64,000 bases of DNA from NCBI RefSeq assembly GCF_020883495.1, contig NZ_CP086610.1, positions 1,593,501-1,657,500 of the forward strand, written 5' to 3'. This stretch comes from Shinella zoogloeoides. Its GTDB lineage: Bacteria; Pseudomonadota; Alphaproteobacteria; Rhizobiales; Rhizobiaceae. The first letter of the stretch is position 1. Each line of letters opens with the position of its first letter. The notes under the pieces are model-generated. The model saw only the letters and a list, made by a program, of their open reading frames with translations, was not told where the DNA came from and made no database searches. The position numbers and the translations under genes are program-made. Shown one piece after another: positions 19,278-29,552 of the stretch.

Positions 19278-20397
19278 TGTGAGCTCAAGCCGAGACGCGA
19301 CTTGCGGGCTTGGTGATCCTATCCTCCCGACCGCATCTGCGCGAGCAGCTTCTGGCGGAAGACTTCGGCCGGCGTCTTGTAACCGAGGCACTTGCGCGGT
19401 GTCGTGTTCAATCGATCGCAGATCTCCTTGAGGTCATGGTCGGTGATCGAGAGCGGATCGACATCCCGCGAAAGCCATTTCCTGGCCCGACCATTCGTGT
19501 TCTCGACCGTGCCTTTCTGCCAGGGTGATTGCGGATCGCAGAACCAGGTCGCGGCGCCGATGCCGGCTCGCAGGTATGGCCAGTCGGTAAACTCGGTCCC
19601 ACGGTCGAAGGTGATCGAGCGGCGTGCACGATGGGGCAGGGCCTGCAGCACACCGATGAGCCGCGCCATGATCGGCCGGGACTGGCGGTCGTTGTTGCGT
19701 AGGAGAACGGCGAAGCGGCTGACGCGTTCGACCAGCGACGTCACGTTCGCCTTGCCGAACTTCTGGCAAAACTGGATGAGGTCGCATTCCCAGTGTCCGA
19801 ATTGCTTGCGGTCGGCGACGGCATCCGGGCGGCGCAGGATGTTGAGATCCGGGCTGAAACGCTGGCCATGCCGGCGTCTGGCATGGCGCGGCCGGCGTCG
19901 TGCACGATGTTCCGGCAGGTGCTTCCAGAGCTTGATGGCATGTCCGTCCGCCGAATAGGCAAACTTGTAAATCGTCTCATGGCTGACGGAAATCGGATGG
20001 CGCTCCAGCCGCATCCGGCCCGCGATCTGCTGCGGCGACCAGCCATGCACGATCCGCTCGATGACCGATTGGCGGACATGCGAGAAGCGCGCAAGCTTCC
20101 TGAGCTTGGTCCGACGCTCGCAGGCCATGTCATGCGCGGTCACGCAATGATAGCTGCTCAGTTCCGGCCATTCCTTGTCGATGTAAACGTTGCGCCGGAC
20201 CTCACGGAGAATCGTCGAGCGATGGCGTCCAAGCTTCTCCGCGATGGTGTCAATACTCAGACCAGCATGACGCCAGCGGGCGATCCTGCGGCGTTCATTT
20301 AGGTCTATGTGGGAGTAGGTGCGTTTCATGGCAGCGTCCTTGCGGTTGATAACCCATTGGCATCATTCGCAAGACGCACTTCAAACTTGAACCCACC
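19278..20397. mobile_element. IS30-family insertion sequence, about 1.1 kb
   Basis: A single intact transposase gene fills the element. The ends carry imperfect inverted repeats of about 30 bases, roughly 19278-19307 and 20368-20397 read inward (CTCAAG...ACTTGCG against TTCAAG...TCTTGCG). CCC flanks both sides and could be a 3-base target duplication, but the site is low in complexity. The exact ends are my estimate. The element lies between the antiporter operon and purC and does not interrupt either. Confidence 0.65.
19319..20329 (-). CDS. IS30-family transposase
   Basis: The intact 336-residue transposase has an N-terminal helix-turn-helix (residues 8-45, NERRRIARWRHAGLSIDTIA) and the IS30 DDE catalytic domain. 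The triad is Asp183 in GHWECDL, Asp242 in TFDRGTEF and Glu276 in WQKGTVENTNG, followed by the usual R-x-x-x-W spacing. No frameshift or premature stop is visible, so the element may still be mobile. Confidence 0.93.
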   Translation of the reverse strand: MKRTYSHIDLNERRRIARWRHAGLSIDTIAEKLGRHRSTILREVRRNVYIDKEWPELSSYHCVTAHDMACERRTKLRKLARFSHVRQSVIERIVHGWSPQQIAGRMRLERHPISVSHETIYKFAYSADGHAIKLWKHLPEHRARRRPRHARRRHGQRFSPDLNILRRPDAVADRKQFGHWECDLIQFCQKFGKANVTSLVERVSRFAVLLRNNDRQSRPIMARLIGVLQALPHRARRSITFDRGTEFTDWPYLRAGIGAATWFCDPQSPWQKGTVENTNGRARKWLSRDVDPLSITDHDLKEICDRLNTTPRKCLGYKTPAEVFRQKLLAQMRSGG

Positions 20398-20542
20398 CCC
20401 GGCATACACAAAAGTCGCATAAGATAGATTATGGAACGTGCATGACTACGGACAGCCCGTTCCCGCAATTCCGCCTTGACCCGGAACCACCGGGCGCTTT
20501 AAGCGAAACGGCAGACGGAACCAACAGCGAAAGCCTGCCACG

Positions 20543-21496
20543 ATGAGCGATTTGCGCATTCTCTCCGACGCCCATATCCCGGAACTGCCGAACCGCTACA
20601 AGGGCAAGGTCCGCGAAAATTACGATCTAGCGGATGGCAGCCGCATCATCATCGCGACGGACCGGCTCAGCGCCTTCGACGTCATCCTGACGTCCATTCC
20701 CTTCAAGGGCCAGGTGCTGACGCAGACGGCGCGCTACTGGTTCGAGGAAACCGCCGACATCTGCCCGAACCATGTGCTTTCCTATCCCGATCCGAATGTC
20801 GTCATCGGCACGCGGCTCGATATCCTGCCCGTCGAGATCGTCGTGCGCGGCTATCTCGCCGGCACCACCAGCACATCGATCCTGACGAAATACCGCAAGG
20901 GCGAGCGCCAGATGTACGGCATCACGCTGCCGGATGGCCTCAAGGACAACGAGAAGCTGCCGCAGCCGATCATCACGCCCACCAGCAAGGCCTTCGACGG
21001 CGGCCATGACGAGCCGCTGTCCGGCGAGGAAATCCTGGCCCAAGGTCTGCTGACGGCCGAGCAATGGGAAACGGTATCGCGTTATGCGCTGGCGCTTTTC
21101 GCACGCGGACAGGCGCGCGCGGCCGAGCGCGGGCTGATCCTCGTCGACACCAAATACGAATTCGGCACGGACAAGGACGGCCGCATCGTGCTTGCGGACG
21201 AGATCCACACGCCGGATTCGAGCCGCTACTGGATTGCCGACAGCTATGCGGAAAGCTTCGCCAAAGGCGACCGGCCGGCAAGCTTCGACAAGGATTTCGT
21301 GCGCGCCTGGGTCACAGAACGGTGCGATCCCTACAAGGACCCGATCCCGGAAATCCCGCGCGACCTCATCGAGCAGACCTCGAAGGTTTACATACAAGCC
21401 TTTGAACAGATTACCGGAAAGACGTTTGCACCCGATCTTTCCGGCGACACGGTGCTGGACCGCATTCGCCAGAATCTCGAGCCCTACTTCGCCTGA
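20543..21496 (+). CDS. purC: SAICAR synthase (phosphoribosylaminoimidazole-succinocarboxamide synthase)
   Basis: PurC joins aspartate to CAIR with ATP in purine synthesis. This 317-residue form is longer than the roughly 240-residue typical bacterial enzyme and resembles the ADE1-like class; rhizobia often carry both forms. Motifs include [44 protein letters not shown] and [20 protein letters not shown]. The 3' end overlaps the convergent MBL gene by 13 bases. The IS30 right end is about 145 bases upstream, so its promoter must lie in that short gap. Confidence 0.95.
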   Translation: MSDLRILSDAHIPELPNRYKGKVRENYDLADGSRIIIATDRLSAFDVILTSIPFKGQVLTQTARYWFEETADICPNHVLSYPDPNVVIGTRLDILPVEIVVRGYLAGTTSTSILTKYRKGERQMYGITLPDGLKDNEKLPQPIITPTSKAFDGGHDEPLSGEEILAQGLLTAEQWETVSRYALALFARGQARAAERGLILVDTKYEFGTDKDGRIVLADEIHTPDSSRYWIADSYAESFAKGDRPASFDKDFVRAWVTERCDPYKDPIPEIPRDLIEQTSKVYIQAFEQITGKTFAPDLSGDTVLDRIRQNLEPYFA

Positions 21497-22311
21497 TCGC
21501 CGGCAAGCGCGATTTCGAAGCTGAGGCCATCATACGCCGGCTCCACATGGGCCGGCGTTTCCTTTTGCACGGTGTCGTAGTCGAGCGGTACATGCATATG
21601 GGTCAGGATCGCGCGGGCCGGCTTCAGACGCTCGATCCAGTCCAGCGCCTGGCTCAGCGACAGATGGCTGGAATGGTAGCGATACTGCAGCGCGTCGATG
21701 ATCAGCGTATCGAGGCCGGCAAGGCGCGGAATGGTCTCGTCCGGAAAATCGCTGATATCGCTGCAATAGGCGACATCGCCGATGCGGAAGCCGAGAGAAT
21801 GGATCGAGCCATGCACCTGGAGCAGGGGCTGGAAGGTGATTGCGCCCCCTGCCCCTTCGATGGTCACCGGCGCATCCATCGGGTCGATCAGGTTCTCCGT
21901 CACGATGGGCGGATACATGCTTCCGGCGGGCGTCTTCAGGCAATAACCGAAGCCCTCGCGGATGCGCTCCATCGTCGCCGTATCCGCCCAGATCGGCACC
22001 TGCCGGTGGTCATGCAGCACGAAGCCGCGAATATCGTCGATGCCGTGGATATGGTCGGCATGCGGATGGGTGTAGAGCACGGCGTCGATGCTCGTCACGC
22101 CCGCGGCGATCATCTGCGTGCGGAAATCCGGCCCCGTATCGATGACGACCGTCGTCTTGCCGTCCGGCCCGAACTGCTCCACGAGGAAGGCGGCGCGGGT
22201 GCGGTGGTTCTTCGGATTGGCGGGATCGCAGGCGCCCCAGTCGCCGGTGATGCGCGGCACGCCCGGAGACGAGCCGCAGCCGAGAATGGTGAAGCGCCGC
22301 GTATAGGCCAC
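21484..22311 (-). CDS. MBL-fold metal-dependent hydrolase (PhnP-like)
   Basis: The 275-residue metallo-beta-lactamase-fold protein has the dinuclear metal motif [10 protein letters not shown] (His82, His84, Asp86, His87). Further ligands are in [15 protein letters not shown] and [10 protein letters not shown]. It resembles the PhnP/RNase Z-like branch of cyclic phosphodiesterases, so a phosphoester substrate is likely but not proven. The start is GTG at 22311, two bases after the tatD stop codon, so it is translated with tatD and metG. Confidence 0.85.
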   Translation of the reverse strand: MAYTRRFTILGCGSSPGVPRITGDWGACDPANPKNHRTRAAFLVEQFGPDGKTTVVIDTGPDFRTQMIAAGVTSIDAVLYTHPHADHIHGIDDIRGFVLHDHRQVPIWADTATMERIREGFGYCLKTPAGSMYPPIVTENLIDPMDAPVTIEGAGGAITFQPLLQVHGSIHSLGFRIGDVAYCSDISDFPDETIPRLAGLDTLIIDALQYRYHSSHLSLSQALDWIERLKPARAILTHMHVPLDYDTVQKETPAHVEPAYDGLSFEIALAGDQAK

Positions 22312-22313
22312 GG

Positions 22314-23093
22314 CTACACCCGCGGCATCTTCGAGAAGATGCGGAAGGCGTTTTCGGTGGTGATGCGGGCGATCTCGTCCGTGCTGACGCCGACGGTTTC
22401 GGCAAGCACCGCCGCCGTATGCGCCGTATAGGCCGGTTCATTGCGCTTGCCGCGGAAGGGTTTTGGCGCGAGGTAGGGCGCGTCGGTCTCCACCAGCATG
22501 CGCTCCAGCGGCACGGTTTTCGCGATCTCGCGCAGCTCTTCCGATTTCGGAAAGGTCAGGATGCCGGAGAAGGAGACGTAGCCTCCCAGTTCCACGCCGA
22601 TGCGCGCCAACTCGGCGCCGGAGGAGAAGCAATGCAGCAGGAAGGGAAAGGCCCCCTTCCCCGTTTCCTCGGTCAGGATCGCCGCCATGTCCTCATCCGC
22701 CGAGCGGCTGTGGATGACGAGCGGCAGGCCGGTTTCGCGGGCGGCGGCGATGTGGTTGCGCAGGCCGATGACCTGCGCGTCGCGCGGCGCGTTGTCGTAG
22801 TAGTAGTCCAGACCCGCCTCGCCGATCGCCACCACGCGCGGATGCCTCGAAAGTTCGATCAATTCCGAAACCGGAATATCCAGTTCCTCATCCGCATTGT
22901 GCGGATGCGTGCCGACCGAGCAGAACACCGACGGATACTTTTCCGCAATCGCCAGGATAGCCGGAAATTTTCGAACCCGCGTCGAGATGGTGATCATCTG
23001 CTTCACCCCGGCCGCATGCGCCCGCGCGACGATATCGTCGCGCTCCGCCTCGAAATCCGGGAAATCCAGATGGCAATGCGTGTCGATCAGCAT
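22314..23093 (-). CDS. tatD: TatD-family metal-dependent deoxyribonuclease
   Basis: The 259-residue TIM-barrel hydrolase begins MLIDTHCHLDFPDFEAERDD with the metal-binding HxH at residues 6 and 8. It also contains GEAGLDYYYDNAPRD, PLVIHSRSADEDM, LLHCFSSG and the closing ETDAPYLAPKPFRGKRNEP. The family acts as 3'-5' exonuclease or DNase in DNA repair. The ATG at 23093 was chosen over upstream in-frame codons because the family begins at this motif. It lies 4 bases after metG. Confidence 0.93.
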   Translation of the reverse strand: MLIDTHCHLDFPDFEAERDDIVARAHAAGVKQMITISTRVRKFPAILAIAEKYPSVFCSVGTHPHNADEELDIPVSELIELSRHPRVVAIGEAGLDYYYDNAPRDAQVIGLRNHIAAARETGLPLVIHSRSADEDMAAILTEETGKGAFPFLLHCFSSGAELARIGVELGGYVSFSGILTFPKSEELREIAKTVPLERMLVETDAPYLAPKPFRGKRNEPAYTAHTAAVLAETVGVSTDEIARITTENAFRIFSKMPRV

Positions 23094-23097
23094 GCCG

Positions 23098-24648
23098 TCA
23101 GGCCTCGGGAGCGACATAGCGCGGGAAGACCGGCGCCGGGGCTTCCAGCGGCGTGCCGCTGACAAGGCGGCCGGCTTCACCGAGCGCCGCAAAGTCCCGC
23201 TTGTCGGCCGGTGCAGCAACGAGGTTCAGCAGCTTGCTGCCCGATTCCGGCATGAAGGGCTGCAGCAGGATCGCGATCTGGCGCACCACTTCCGCCGTCA
23301 CATAGAGCACGGTGCCCATGCGGACCGGATCGGTCTTCTTCAGCGCCCAGGGCGCCTCGCCGGCAAAATAACGGTCGGCCTCGGAGACGACGGCGATGAT
23401 CGCCGCCAGCGCCTTGTGGATCTGCTGCTTGCCCATCTCCTCGCGGGTGATCGCATGCAGCGCATCGACGGAGGCGAGCATCGCGCGGTCGGCTTCGGAA
23501 AGGTCGCCGCAATCCGGCACCTTGCCGTCGCAGTTCTTGACGATCATCGACAGCGAGCGGCTGGCAAGGTTGCCGATGCCGTTGGCAAGGTCGGAATTGA
23601 TGCGGGTCGCGATCCCCTCCTCGCTATAGCTGCCGTCCTGGCCGAAGGAGACTTCGCGCAGGAAGAAATAGCGGATCGGATCGAGGCCGAAATGGCTGAC
23701 GAGATTGACCGGATCGACCACATTGCCGAGCGACTTCGACATCTTCTCGCCCTTGTTGAGCAGGAAGCCGTGGGCGAAGACACGCTCGGGCAGCGGCAGC
23801 CCGGCCGACATCAGGAACGCCGGCCAGTAGACGGCGTGGAAGCGGATGATGTCCTTGCCGATGATATGGATGTTCGCCGGCCAGTATTTTGCACGCGGGC
23901 CTTCCGGGTCGGTCATGTAGCCGGTCGCGGTGATGTAGTTGGTCAGCGCGTCCACCCAGACATACATGACATGATCCGGATCGCCGGGAACAGGAATGCC
24001 CCAGTCGAAGGTCGTGCGCGAGACCGAAAGGTCCTTGAGGCCGGACTTGACGAAGGAGATCACCTCGTTGCGTCGCTCGGCCGGGCCGATGAAGTCCGGG
24101 TTGTCCTCGTAGTGCTTCAGCAGCCTGTCCTGGTAGGCGGAAAGCTTGAAGAAGTAGCTCTCCTCCTCCACCCACTCGACGGGCGTGCCCTGCGGGCCGT
24201 AGCGAACGCCGTCTTCGCGCTTCTCCGTCTCATTTTCCTGGTAATAGGCTTCGTCGCGCACGGAATACCAGCCGGCATAGCCACCCTTGTAGATATCGCC
24301 GTTGGCGGCCATACGGCGCCAGATCTCGGCGCAGGCCTCGTAATGGCGCTCTTCGGTCGTGCGGATGAAATCATCGTTCGATGCATTAAGAAGAACGGCC
24401 ATATCCCTGAATTCTTTCGAATTCCGATCCGCGAGTTCACGCGGGGAAATGCCTTCCTTGCGCGCCGTCTGCTGCATCTTCTGGCCGTGTTCGTCCGTGC
24501 CCGTCAGGAAGAAGACATCGCGCCCGTCGAGCCGCTGGAAGCGCGCCATGGCATCCGTGGCGATCAGCTCGTAGGCATGGCCGATATGCGGCTTGCCGTT
24601 CGGATAGGAAATGGCGGTCGTGATGTAGAAGCGGGACGTATCGGTCAT
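23098..24648 (-). CDS. metG: Methionine--tRNA ligase
   Basis: The 516-residue class I aminoacyl-tRNA synthetase charges tRNA-Met. It starts [20 protein letters not shown], with the HIGH motif at 21-24, [16 protein letters not shown], and KMSKS at 302-306. The length indicates the short form without the C-terminal tRNA-binding (EMAP-like) extension. The ATG at 24648 is used because the motif spacing fits; upstream in-frame codons are not conserved-looking. It is followed 4 bases later by tatD, a common arrangement. Confidence 0.97.
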   Translation of the reverse strand: MTDTSRFYITTAISYPNGKPHIGHAYELIATDAMARFQRLDGRDVFFLTGTDEHGQKMQQTARKEGISPRELADRNSKEFRDMAVLLNASNDDFIRTTEERHYEACAEIWRRMAANGDIYKGGYAGWYSVRDEAYYQENETEKREDGVRYGPQGTPVEWVEEESYFFKLSAYQDRLLKHYEDNPDFIGPAERRNEVISFVKSGLKDLSVSRTTFDWGIPVPGDPDHVMYVWVDALTNYITATGYMTDPEGPRAKYWPANIHIIGKDIIRFHAVYWPAFLMSAGLPLPERVFAHGFLLNKGEKMSKSLGNVVDPVNLVSHFGLDPIRYFFLREVSFGQDGSYSEEGIATRINSDLANGIGNLASRSLSMIVKNCDGKVPDCGDLSEADRAMLASVDALHAITREEMGKQQIHKALAAIIAVVSEADRYFAGEAPWALKKTDPVRMGTVLYVTAEVVRQIAILLQPFMPESGSKLLNLVAAPADKRDFAALGEAGRLVSGTPLEAPAPVFPRYVAPEA

Positions 24649-24736
24649 ATGGGGTGCGTTCTGTCTTCGGTTGTGCAATGCCGCAAGGTATTAGACCATG
24701 CCGGCGCTGAGGGAAACAGCAAGTTTCCGATTGGGC

Positions 24737-25768
24737 TTAAAGCGATGCCCGGATGTCGTCGAGCACGCTGATGATCGTCTGCTTGCGGTCGAGATTGTAG
24801 CCCTGCGCGATGCCGATGCGCTCGCCGAGCTGCGAGGAAAGCTGGGCGAGGCGGTCGGCGCGGGAAAGGTCGCCGGAAAGGGCGGCGCTGCGGGCGGTGT
24901 CGGTCACGAAGTCGGTGGCGTGCTGGCAGAAGAAGGAGAAGACGGTGTCGCTGTCCTTGGCCGAAAGCACGTCGGCCAGTTTATGCACGTCTCGGCGCGG
25001 CGGCTCGGCCGGAGCCTCGACGATGGTGCGGAAGGCTTCCACGATATCGAAGCCGCCGTAATTCACCAGCTTGAGGGCCTCGGAGACGCTGCCATGGGCG
25101 GCGGAAAGCACGTCCCCTGCCCGCGGGCCGGACGGCGCGGCGTCGAGGCTGTCGAGCGCGGCGGAAAGGTCGGCTTCGGACAGGGGCGACAGCGCGAGCG
25201 GCAGGCAGCGAGAGCGGATGGTCGGCAGCAGCTTGCCCGGCGCATGGGTCAGCACGAGGAAGAGCGAGCGCTTCGGCGGCTCCTCCAAAATCTTGAGGAT
25301 GGCGTTGGCGGCGTTGCGATTGAGGTCGTCCGCCGGATCGATGATGACGATGCGCCAGTTGCCCGTGCCGGAGGTCTGCGCGAGGAATTTCCCCGCCTTG
25401 CGCACTTCGTCCACCGTGATCGCGGATTTCATCTTGCCGGTCTTCTCATCGACCGGCCGGGTGAGATGGAGAAGATTGTGCGAGGCCCCGGCGGCGAGCT
25501 GCCGGGTGATGGGGGACGCGGGCGACGGGTCGTATATCGCCTCCGGCGCATCCGCCGGCTCGGGATGATGCAGGACATGGTTCGCGAAGCGGAAGGCGAG
25601 CGTCGCCTTGCCGATGCCCTCCGGCCCCTCGATGAGGATGGCATGGTGGCCCTTGCCGGAGCGATAGGAGCGCGCAAGAAATTCTTCCGCCTCCGCATGG
25701 CCGAAGAGCTTCGTCTGCTCGGCGGGATGCACCGCGCCGTCGAGAATGCCGGGACGCTCCTCGCTCAC
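24737..25768 (-). CDS. holB: DNA polymerase III subunit delta'
   Basis: Delta' is the stator of the clamp loader that places the beta clamp on DNA. The 343-residue AAA+ protein has a P-loop-like GPEGIGKAT near residues 47-55, the sensor-region sequence [20 protein letters not shown] and the SRC-type [17 protein letters not shown]. The GTG start at 25768 overlaps the tmk stop by 4 bases (GTGA) and gives the family length. An in-frame upstream extension exists but overlaps tmk and has no matching sequence. Confidence 0.92.
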   Translation of the reverse strand: MSEERPGILDGAVHPAEQTKLFGHAEAEEFLARSYRSGKGHHAILIEGPEGIGKATLAFRFANHVLHHPEPADAPEAIYDPSPASPITRQLAAGASHNLLHLTRPVDEKTGKMKSAITVDEVRKAGKFLAQTSGTGNWRIVIIDPADDLNRNAANAILKILEEPPKRSLFLVLTHAPGKLLPTIRSRCLPLALSPLSEADLSAALDSLDAAPSGPRAGDVLSAAHGSVSEALKLVNYGGFDIVEAFRTIVEAPAEPPRRDVHKLADVLSAKDSDTVFSFFCQHATDFVTDTARSAALSGDLSRADRLAQLSSQLGERIGIAQGYNLDRKQTIISVLDDIRASL

Positions 25769-26442
25769 GAAACATGCTCCTGGTGGCTCAGGGCACCGAC
25801 CGGCAGCAGCGGCTCGACGATGGCCAGCACTTCGGCGGCAATGGTGTCCTGCGCCTTCGTGGCGTCGATCACGCGGCAGCGCAGCGGTTCGCGCGCGGCG
25901 ATGTCGAGGAAGGCTTCGCGGCGCTTTTCGTGCGTCTGCAGCTCCTCCTTCTCGAAGCGGTCGGGCTGCTCGCCGGGGCCGCCGGCGCGCTTGCGGGCGC
26001 GCTCCAGGCCGACCGATGCGGGAAGATCGAAGATGATCGTGCAATCCGGCACGACGCCGTTGATCGCCACGCGCTCCAGCGCCTCGATGAAAGGCTGTTC
26101 CAGATTGCCGGTCACGCCCTGGTAAACGCGGGAGGAATCCATGAAACGGTCGCAAAGCACGACGCTGCCTGCGGCAAGCGCCGGACGGATGACCTGTTCG
26201 ACGTGGTCGCTACGCGCGGCGGCGAAGAGGATCGCTTCCATGCGGATGCCATACGGCTCGGCCGCGCCGGAGAGGAGGACATGGCGCACGGCCTCCGCGC
26301 CCTTCGAGCCGCCGGGTTCGCGCGTCATCAGCACGGTCAGTCCGCGCGCGCGCAGGGCGTCTGCCAGAAGCCGGATCTGTGTCGACTTCCCGGCGCCCTC
26401 GCCGCCTTCGAACGTGACAAACAAACCGTGTGCGGCCGACAA
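25765..26442 (-). CDS. tmk: Thymidylate kinase
   Basis: Tmk phosphorylates dTMP to dTDP. The 225-residue protein has the P-loop [11 protein letters not shown] at residues 11-21, the TREPGG motif, the [12 protein letters not shown] substrate segment and a LID region [18 protein letters not shown]. The start is a TTG at 26442 with AAGCAGGA just upstream; no ATG is better placed. It lies between dacC-like and holB, a conserved rhizobial order, and is coupled to holB by a 4-base overlap. Confidence 0.95.
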   Translation of the reverse strand: MSAAHGLFVTFEGGEGAGKSTQIRLLADALRARGLTVLMTREPGGSKGAEAVRHVLLSGAAEPYGIRMEAILFAAARSDHVEQVIRPALAAGSVVLCDRFMDSSRVYQGVTGNLEQPFIEALERVAINGVVPDCTIIFDLPASVGLERARKRAGGPGEQPDRFEKEELQTHEKRREAFLDIAAREPLRCRVIDATKAQDTIAAEVLAIVEPLLPVGALSHQEHVS

Positions 26443-26568
26443 ATCCTGCTTCCGTTCCCGTGGCCGCCAAGGCGGCCTTCCGACGATATCCGCGATGCGG
26501 AGACGAGTCGGTCCACTACTAACCCATGTTTCCAGCCGGCGAAACGCTTTTCAGGGGCGCCGGAGGTC

Positions 26569-27735
26569 TCAGATCCAGAAGAAGAACAGTTCGATCAGGG
26601 CATCCAGCGCCCGCGAGCGCAACGTCCCCTCGCCCACGCTGCCGGCGGTGCGCACCGGCACCTCGCGCAGGAGCTGCTTGTCGTTCCATATCCTCAGCGC
26701 ACCGACCGTCTGCTCCGGCTTCACCGGCGCGCGCACAGGCCAGATGTAGACGACACGGGCGACGAGCCGCTGCGAATTGTCCTTCGGCAGGAACACATCC
26801 ACCTGCTCGCCCGCCACCAGCGGCACGGTCGAGGCGTCGCCACCATAGACGCTGGCATCCGCGATGACCTCGCCGGCCTTGAAGAGCGTCCGGCGCTCGA
26901 AGCTGGAAAGCGCCCATTCAATGATCCGGCGGGTTTCCTCGATGCGCGCCTTGTCGCTCTCCATGCCCGCCATAGCGAGCACCAGATGCTTGCCGTCGCG
27001 GTTCACGGCCGCGACGATGGAATAGCCGCTCTCTTCCGCAAAGCCGGTCACGAAGCCCGTCACGCCGAGATTGAGCGCCAGCAGCGGGTTGCGGTTGCGC
27101 TGCTTGATCTTGTTCCACTCGAATTCCGGCTCGATATAGTAGCGCATATATTGCGGATAGGTGGTCTCCAGATGGCGGGCGAGCGTCACCATTTCGCGCA
27201 TCGTCACCTTGTTGGCCGGGTTCGGCAGGCCGGTGGCATTGGCGAAGGTCGATTTCTCCAGCCCGAGCGCCCTCGCCTCCTTCGTCATCCGCTCGGCAAA
27301 GGCCGCCTCGGAGCCGGTCATGCCCTCGCCGAGGATGATGCAGGCATCGTTGGCGAACTGCACCGTGATGCCACGGATCAGGTCCTCGACGCGCACGTTC
27401 GACTTGAGCGCCGCGAACATGGTGGAGGTGCCCGACGGCGCGCCGCCGGTGCGCCAGGCATGTTCGGTCACGGGATAGGTCGTGTCGAGTGTGACGTCTC
27501 CGGCGGAAAGCGCCTTGAACACCGTCGCCGCCGTCATCAGCTTGGCGAGCGAGGCGGCGGGAACGACATCGTCTTCTCCGCGCGCGAAAAGCACCGTGCC
27601 GGTTTCCGCCTCGATCAGATAGACCTGCCGCGCCTTGACGTCGAAGCCGCCCTGCTGGGGCGATGCCGTCTGGGCCCCGGCGACGGTGAGGAAGGACAGG
27701 AAAAGGACAAGGCAGGCAACTAGGCGGCGATGCAT
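26569..27735 (-). CDS. D-alanyl-D-alanine carboxypeptidase-like protein (DacC/DacF type) with altered active-site motifs
   Basis: The 388-residue exported protein has a signal peptide (MHRRLVACLVLFLSFLTVAG, cleavage near AQT). A penicillin-binding peptidase domain and a C-terminal beta domain follow. SxxK is intact (S62-L-A-K65 in AASLAKLMT). The SxN motif reads FAN at 127-129 (QFANDACI) where relatives have SAN. The KTG motif reads VTG at 229-231 (GVTGFVTGF) where relatives have GMKTG. Both changed residues normally take part in catalysis or substrate binding, so activity is doubtful even though the gene is otherwise intact. The locus order (rlpA, dac, tmk, holB) is normal for rhizobia. Confidence 0.88.
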   Translation of the reverse strand: MHRRLVACLVLFLSFLTVAGAQTASPQQGGFDVKARQVYLIEAETGTVLFARGEDDVVPAASLAKLMTAATVFKALSAGDVTLDTTYPVTEHAWRTGGAPSGTSTMFAALKSNVRVEDLIRGITVQFANDACIILGEGMTGSEAAFAERMTKEARALGLEKSTFANATGLPNPANKVTMREMVTLARHLETTYPQYMRYYIEPEFEWNKIKQRNRNPLLALNLGVTGFVTGFAEESGYSIVAAVNRDGKHLVLAMAGMESDKARIEETRRIIEWALSSFERRTLFKAGEVIADASVYGGDASTVPLVAGEQVDVFLPKDNSQRLVARVVYIWPVRAPVKPEQTVGALRIWNDKQLLREVPVRTAGSVGEGTLRSRALDALIELFFFWI

Positions 27736-27838
27736 GGCGACTCCGGTATCGTCGTCACACTTCCACAGCCGCGCGCTTTGCGCAAACGGCTTCGCTCACC
27801 GGAGCGCTCCCCGGCAAGCCCGATCGGTCGGCCCGATC

Positions 27839-28855
27839 TCAACCCGCATTGTCGGCGAGCGCGGAAAGCGGCGTCAATTGCCCGTCCATCGTCAGGATGG
27901 CGTCGAAGGCGCCCGAGGCGTCGCGCACCCGCTCGTCCGCATAGGCTGCGGCATAGCTGGAGCCGGAGGACGGCAGCGGAACGAAATTCGGCCGCTCAAC
28001 CGGCATCGGACCGATTTCCGGCAGGAGAGCGAACTGCTCCATGGCCTGGAAGGCGTCGGAGACCGGCGCGGTCTTGGCCAGCGCCGTCATCGCGCTCTGT
28101 TCGGGCACCTTCAGGTAGCCCTCGCCCTGCCCGGAATCCGGCAGTGCGTTGCTGTCTGCGGAAGCGACCATGACGCCGGTCGCGATCTGGCCGCCCGGAT
28201 CGACCGCCGGAACGCGCGACCCCTTGGTGACATAGGACGCCATGAGATAGGGCATGTCGTTGCCCTCGAGCGGCGCCTTGCCGACATATTGCACGCGCAC
28301 CTTGGCCGTGCCGGTGCGCTTCATGTCCAGCAGGTCGGCGGTCTTGGAGGAAACGTCGATCAGGCGGTTTTCATGGAACGGGCCGCGGTCGTTGACGCGG
28401 ACGATGACGGAGGTGCCGTTTTCCAGATTGGTGACGCGCGCATAGCTCGGCAGCGGGAATGTCGGATGCGCCGCCGAGAGGTGATAGCGGTCGTAGACCT
28501 CCCCGTTCGCCGTCTTGCGGCCGTGGAAGGCCGCGCCGTACCAGGAAGCAAGGCCGGTCTTGCTGTAGCCCATCTCTTCCTTCGGACGATACCACTTGCC
28601 GCGGACCTGATAGGCCTTGCCGAGCTGATAGCGCCCGCCGCCCTTCGGCACGGGCTGGCCGTCCTCGACGACGCGCGGGCTGGCCTTGACGCCATATTCC
28701 GACTCGGCGAAGAATTCCTTGCTGCGGGCCTTTTTCTTGGGTGCCGCCGTCGTCGTTGCGCAGGCGGCCAGGCCAGCGCAGATCAGCGGAATCGCGATAA
28801 GCCGCAGGCCCTTGCCGAAACGGCTCGCATTCGTCTTCAAGCTTTTATGTCCCAC
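27839..28855 (-). CDS. rlpA: RlpA-family lipoprotein, septal ring lytic transglycosylase-like
   Basis: The 338-residue protein has a lipoprotein signal with lipobox LAAC (Cys32). It contains the double-psi beta-barrel of RlpA: TGLASWYGAAFHGRKTANGE, YARVTNLENG, VRVNDRGPFHENRLIDVSS. RlpA proteins bind or cleave glycan strands lacking stem peptides at division septa. The C-terminal 130 residues are low in conservation and no SPOR domain is visible, unlike E. coli RlpA. The start is GTG at 28855. It precedes the dac gene on the same strand. Confidence 0.88.
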   Translation of the reverse strand: MGHKSLKTNASRFGKGLRLIAIPLICAGLAACATTTAAPKKKARSKEFFAESEYGVKASPRVVEDGQPVPKGGGRYQLGKAYQVRGKWYRPKEEMGYSKTGLASWYGAAFHGRKTANGEVYDRYHLSAAHPTFPLPSYARVTNLENGTSVIVRVNDRGPFHENRLIDVSSKTADLLDMKRTGTAKVRVQYVGKAPLEGNDMPYLMASYVTKGSRVPAVDPGGQIATGVMVASADSNALPDSGQGEGYLKVPEQSAMTALAKTAPVSDAFQAMEQFALLPEIGPMPVERPNFVPLPSSGSSYAAAYADERVRDASGAFDAILTMDGQLTPLSALADNAG

Positions 28856-29064
28856 GCCGCTATCGTCCCCGACGGTGTGCCAGCCAACTGCCTTGCCCCT
28901 GCAAGCTGGCCGTCAATGCCACTCAGTAAATAACAGTACGTTAAACATGCCGATAAGATGGCAAAATTGCGAATGGGGGTGCCCCGGAGGGCCAGGATCG
29001 ATGATTTATGGTTTCCGGTTGGTTAAGGCGCCCGCCCCTTGAAGGCGAGCGCGCAAGCGTCGTT

Positions 29065-29280
29065 TCAGGATCGCTCCACCTGAAGAACATCGACGAGCCG
29101 GTCCGGATCGCGAACGCCGTGCCGGTAGAGCGTGATGATCGAGCGGGCCAGCGAGCGCGACCGGGCCTCGTCGAGATCGATCGTGCCAGCGGCCGTCAAC
29201 CGCGTGAAAACGCCCTTCAGGACCTCAAGGTCCTGAGGCTCGAACATGCCGATATGCGCAGGGTCTCGAAGCACATCCAT
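29065..29280 (-). CDS. Small protein of unknown function, 71 residues
   Basis: The frame begins MDVLRDPAHIGMFEPQDLEV and continues as a soluble, mostly helical protein with many Leu, Arg and Asp. GGGGAGG lies 5 bases before the ATG at 29280, a strong ribosome-binding site. It lies between rlpA and tRNA-Ser on the same strand as both. No family is recognised; the codon use and strong Shine-Dalgarno sequence support a real gene. Confidence 0.65.
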   Translation of the reverse strand: MDVLRDPAHIGMFEPQDLEVLKGVFTRLTAAGTIDLDEARSRSLARSIITLYRHGVRDPDRLVDVLQVERS

Positions 29281-29408
29281 GACTGCCTCCCCTTTTCCGC
29301 ATCCAATCGGCGCCATTGCTTTTGGGTGCGTGGAAACCGTAGGCCGACAATGCGTCAGCAACAAGTCGGGAAAAGTTACAGTGATCGCGCTACGCCATGG
29401 AGGAGCAT

Positions 29409-29498
29409 TGGCGGAAGAGGTGGGATTCGAACCCACGGTAGACTCTCGCCTACGCCGGTTTTCAAGACCGGTGCCTTAAACCGCTCGGCCACTCTTCC
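29409..29498 (-). tRNA. tRNA-Ser (anticodon UGA)
   Basis: The 90-base sequence folds as a class II tRNA. It has a 7-bp acceptor stem (GGAAGAG with CTCTTCC), a T-loop GGTTCGAATCC and an anticodon loop CTTGAAA giving UGA (reads UCA). It has the long variable arm expected for serine tRNA, and the 3' CCA is encoded. It lies between a small unknown gene and the universal stress protein. Confidence 0.96.
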
Positions 29499-29552
29499 AT
29501 CCAATTGATCTGGTTTAAAATTCCACCCTTGGTGAACTTTCAGAAAACGGCA

